From Candidatus Humimicrobium oleiphilum (GTDB lineage: Bacteria; Actinomycetota; Humimicrobiia; Humimicrobiales; Humimicrobiaceae): DNA of 16,636 bases. Made by a program: the position numbers and the translations under genes. The DNA lies in assembly GCA_002304935.1 (NCBI GenBank), contig DBPS01000046.1, positions 3,422-20,057 of the forward strand, read 5' to 3'. Shown in pieces: positions 14,858-16,636 of this stretch (its first letter is position 1; each line of letters starts with the position of its first letter). The notes below the pieces were generated by a model, which was given only the letters and a program-made list of their open reading frames with translations, made no database searches and was not told the origin of the DNA.

Positions 14858-16313
14858 TTTGGTAGAAAATAAGAACTTAAATATATTTGAAAAATCAAAA
14901 CCTGGAAATAATGACTATATTGTAGAAAATTCCGGCATAACTGAGAGTAATCTCAATAATTATATTCCAAAACAGATGATAAGAGATTATGGCATAGGTC
15001 TTCCTGATTTAAAAGAAAATGAGGCAGCAAGATATTTTACAAATTTATCTAAAAAGAACTATGGAGTAGATAATGGTATTTATCCGCTTGGCTCATGCAC
15101 AATGAAGTATAATCCAAAAATAAATGAAGAAATATCTAATTTCAGTAGTTTTACGGATGTTCATCCTTATCAGAAAGCTGAAGATGTCCAGGGTTCTCTT
15201 ATGGTTTATTATGAGCTGGGAGAAATGCTGAAAAAAATCGTGGGACTGGACGCTGTTACTTTTCATCCTTCTGCCGGTGCCCATGGGGAATTCTGCGGCC
15301 TGATGATTGCAAAAAAATATTTTTCTTTAAAAGGCGAGAATAGAAATATCATTTTAATACCGGATTCAGCGCATGGCACTAATTTTGCTTCAGCATCAAT
15401 GGCTGGTTTTGATGTAATAGAAGTAAAATCAGGAGAAGATGGCACTATTGACTTAAATGAGTTAAATAGAATAGTAGCTGAAAAAAAAGATCTGATTGCA
15501 GCAATAATGGTTACAAATCCCAATACTTTAGGTATTTTTGAAAAAAATATACTTAAAATTTCAGAAATAATGCATAAGAATGGCAGCTTTCTTTATTACG
15601 ACGGAGCCAATCTTAATGCCATCATAGGGCTGGCAAGGCCTGGAGACATGGGATTTGATATTGTCCACCTTAACTTGCACAAAACTTTTTCCACTCCCCA
15701 TGGAGGCGGAGGACCTGGTGCCGGACCGATTCTTGTTAAAGATGAATTAAAGGAATTTTTACCTGTTCCGGTCATTGCCAGAGATAAGGAAAAATATTAT
15801 CTGAATTATGATTTAAAAAATTCAATTGGGAAAATCAAAGCCTTTTACGGCAACTTTCTGGTTTGCCTCAAAGCTTATTGTTATTTGCTGTCTGTCGGCA
15901 GCCATCTCAGGAATATAAGCATAAATGCAGTTTTAAACGCAAATTATCTGAAGAAGAAACTGGAAGGACTTTTTGAAATTCCATATGATAAAAATTGCAT
16001 GCATGAATTTGTTTTATCTGCAAAAAAATACAGGGATAAAGGTGGTTCAGCACTGCATATCGCAAAAAGAATAATAGACTATGGCATTCATCCGCCAACC
16101 ATATACTTTCCGATTATAGTAGAGGAAGCAATGATGGTTGAACCTACAGAAAGTGAAGATATCTGGCAATTAGATAAACTGGTAAGCATTTTTAACATCA
16201 TAATAGAGGAACTTGAAAAAAATCCGGAAGTAGTAATAAATGCTCCGATAAATACAGAGATCGGAAAGCTTGATGAAATAAAAGCACTGAAAGAGCCAAT
16301 ATTAAAATATTAA
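14847..16313 (+). CDS. gcvPB: Glycine decarboxylase (P protein), subunit 2, PLP-binding
   Basis: This is the beta-type subunit of glycine decarboxylase and carries the PLP. The Schiff-base lysine is Lys279 in HLNLHKTFSTPHGGGGPGAGP. Other conserved stretches are YPLGSCTMKYNPKINEE, DVHPYQ, FHPSAGAHGE and PDSAHGTNFASASMAGF. The length (488) is normal for the split form. Two starts are possible. ATG 14847 overlaps the gcvPA end by 11 bases but has no clear ribosome binding site. TTG 14859 has GGTGAT (14849-14854) four bases upstream and would remove four residues, placing translation right after the gcvPA stop. Either way the two subunits look translationally coupled. No lipoamide dehydrogenase (L-protein) gene follows. 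Confidence 0.95.
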   Translation: MVINLVENKNLNIFEKSKPGNNDYIVENSGITESNLNNYIPKQMIRDYGIGLPDLKENEAARYFTNLSKKNYGVDNGIYPLGSCTMKYNPKINEEISNFSSFTDVHPYQKAEDVQGSLMVYYELGEMLKKIVGLDAVTFHPSAGAHGEFCGLMIAKKYFSLKGENRNIILIPDSAHGTNFASASMAGFDVIEVKSGEDGTIDLNELNRIVAEKKDLIAAIMVTNPNTLGIFEKNILKISEIMHKNGSFLYYDGANLNAIIGLARPGDMGFDIVHLNLHKTFSTPHGGGGPGAGPILVKDELKEFLPVPVIARDKEKYYLNYDLKNSIGKIKAFYGNFLVCLKAYCYLLSVGSHLRNISINAVLNANYLKKKLEGLFEIPYDKNCMHEFVLSAKKYRDKGGSALHIAKRIIDYGIHPPTIYFPIIVEEAMMVEPTESEDIWQLDKLVSIFNIIIEELEKNPEVVINAPINTEIGKLDEIKALKEPILKY

Positions 16314-16360
16314 AAATAAAAAAACTAATTAAGTCTGTTTCAGATTTAAGAAGGTGATGT

Positions 16361-16636
16361 ATGAATACGAAATTTAAGGAACAATTCCTGGGATTAAATG
16401 ATATTGAAATAAATGAATTAAATGAAAAGGCAAAACAAATAAGGGCATATACGATAACTGCTATATCTGCCGCCCAGTCCGGCCACACCGGAGGAGCAAT
16501 GTCGGTAACAGATATATTAACGGCCTTGTATTTTCATGAACTTAGATATGATCCGAAAAATCCGGATTGGGAAGACAGAGACCGCCTGTTTTTATCTGCA
16601 GGACATAAAGCTCCTGCATTATATTCAGCTCTTGGA
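16361..16636 (+). CDS. Transketolase, N-terminal subunit (5' part only)
   Basis: The first 92 codons are in the window. The encoded protein begins the TPP-binding N-terminal half of transketolase, with IRAYTITAISAAQSGHTGGAMS (about 27-48), DILTALYFHELRYDPKNPDWEDRDRLFLSAGHKAPALYSALG (51-92). The conserved His42 and His82 that contact TPP and substrate are present; SGHTGG has Thr where SGHPGG is usual. Starting with a long helix-rich stretch before SGH fits the split bacterial/archaeal form encoded by two genes, so the C-terminal subunit probably follows downstream. AAGGTGAT precedes the ATG at 16361. The gap after gcvPB is 47 bases with no terminator, so it may be co-transcribed with the glycine operon and thus come under the riboswitch. 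Confidence 0.88.
   Translation, partial: MNTKFKEQFLGLNDIEINELNEKAKQIRAYTITAISAAQSGHTGGAMSVTDILTALYFHELRYDPKNPDWEDRDRLFLSAGHKAPALYSALG

Noticed and set aside
869..16488. Numerous - strand ORFs of 60-150 codons
   Set aside because: All lie opposite conserved + strand genes or in non-coding AT-rich DNA, with no family resemblance; they are antisense shadows.
1..16636. Mobile elements, CRISPR arrays, tRNA or rRNA genes
   Set aside because: No transposase or integrase, regular direct-repeat array, tRNA cloverleaf or rRNA sequence was recognised on either strand.

Overview
The window is AT-rich bacterial DNA. Every supported gene lies on the + strand, most have clear AAGGAG-type ribosome binding sites, and the gaps are short. 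The gene content points to a strict anaerobe: a molybdopterin/tungsten aldehyde:ferredoxin oxidoreductase, a two-subunit glycine decarboxylase (GcvPA/GcvPB), a split transketolase and two tandem glycine riboswitches. A Firmicutes-, Thermotogae- or Atribacterota-like lineage fits. No marker gene is present, so the taxon is not resolved.

Layout. (1) 1-150 is the 3' end of a MalG-type sugar ABC permease. (2) 274-536 holds a consensus promoter, a tandem glycine riboswitch and a perfect 18-bp intrinsic terminator. These lead into a CUT2 (ribose-type) ABC importer: ATPase, permease and lipoprotein binding protein (609-4338). (3) 4339-4807 is a non-coding gap with two strong inverted repeats. (4) 4808-8165 encodes E1alpha, E1beta and E2 of an acetoin-dehydrogenase-like 2-oxoacid dehydrogenase complex, followed by an aldehyde ferredoxin oxidoreductase (8277-10166). 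(5) 10257-10434 is a second tandem glycine riboswitch plus terminator. It precedes a glycine cleavage operon: a GcvT fused to a serine hydroxymethyltransferase (SHMT), then gcvH, gcvPA and gcvPB (10479-16313). (6) The window ends inside the N-terminal subunit of a transketolase (16361 onward).

How the parts fit. In both riboswitches the 3' strand of the second aptamer's P1 helix lies inside the 5' strand of the terminator. Glycine binding should therefore block termination and turn expression ON. That is expected for the glycine cleavage operon, where GcvP/H/T break glycine down and the fused SHMT can combine the released C1 unit with a second glycine to make serine. It is not expected for a sugar-family importer, and suggests that the importer's substrate is linked to glycine metabolism or that uptake is induced by glycine excess. 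In the central operon, cleavage of acetoin would give acetyl-CoA and acetaldehyde, and the adjacent oxidoreductase could oxidise the acetaldehyde to acetate with ferredoxin as acceptor. Neither a dihydrolipoamide dehydrogenase (E3/L-protein) nor lipoate-attachment genes are in the window, although both complexes need them.

Oddities: the importer ATPase has no ATG/GTG/TTG/CTG start (best candidate ATC at 609), E1alpha has an altered thiamine-pyrophosphate region (GEG instead of GDG), and the SHMT domain of the fusion is divergent.
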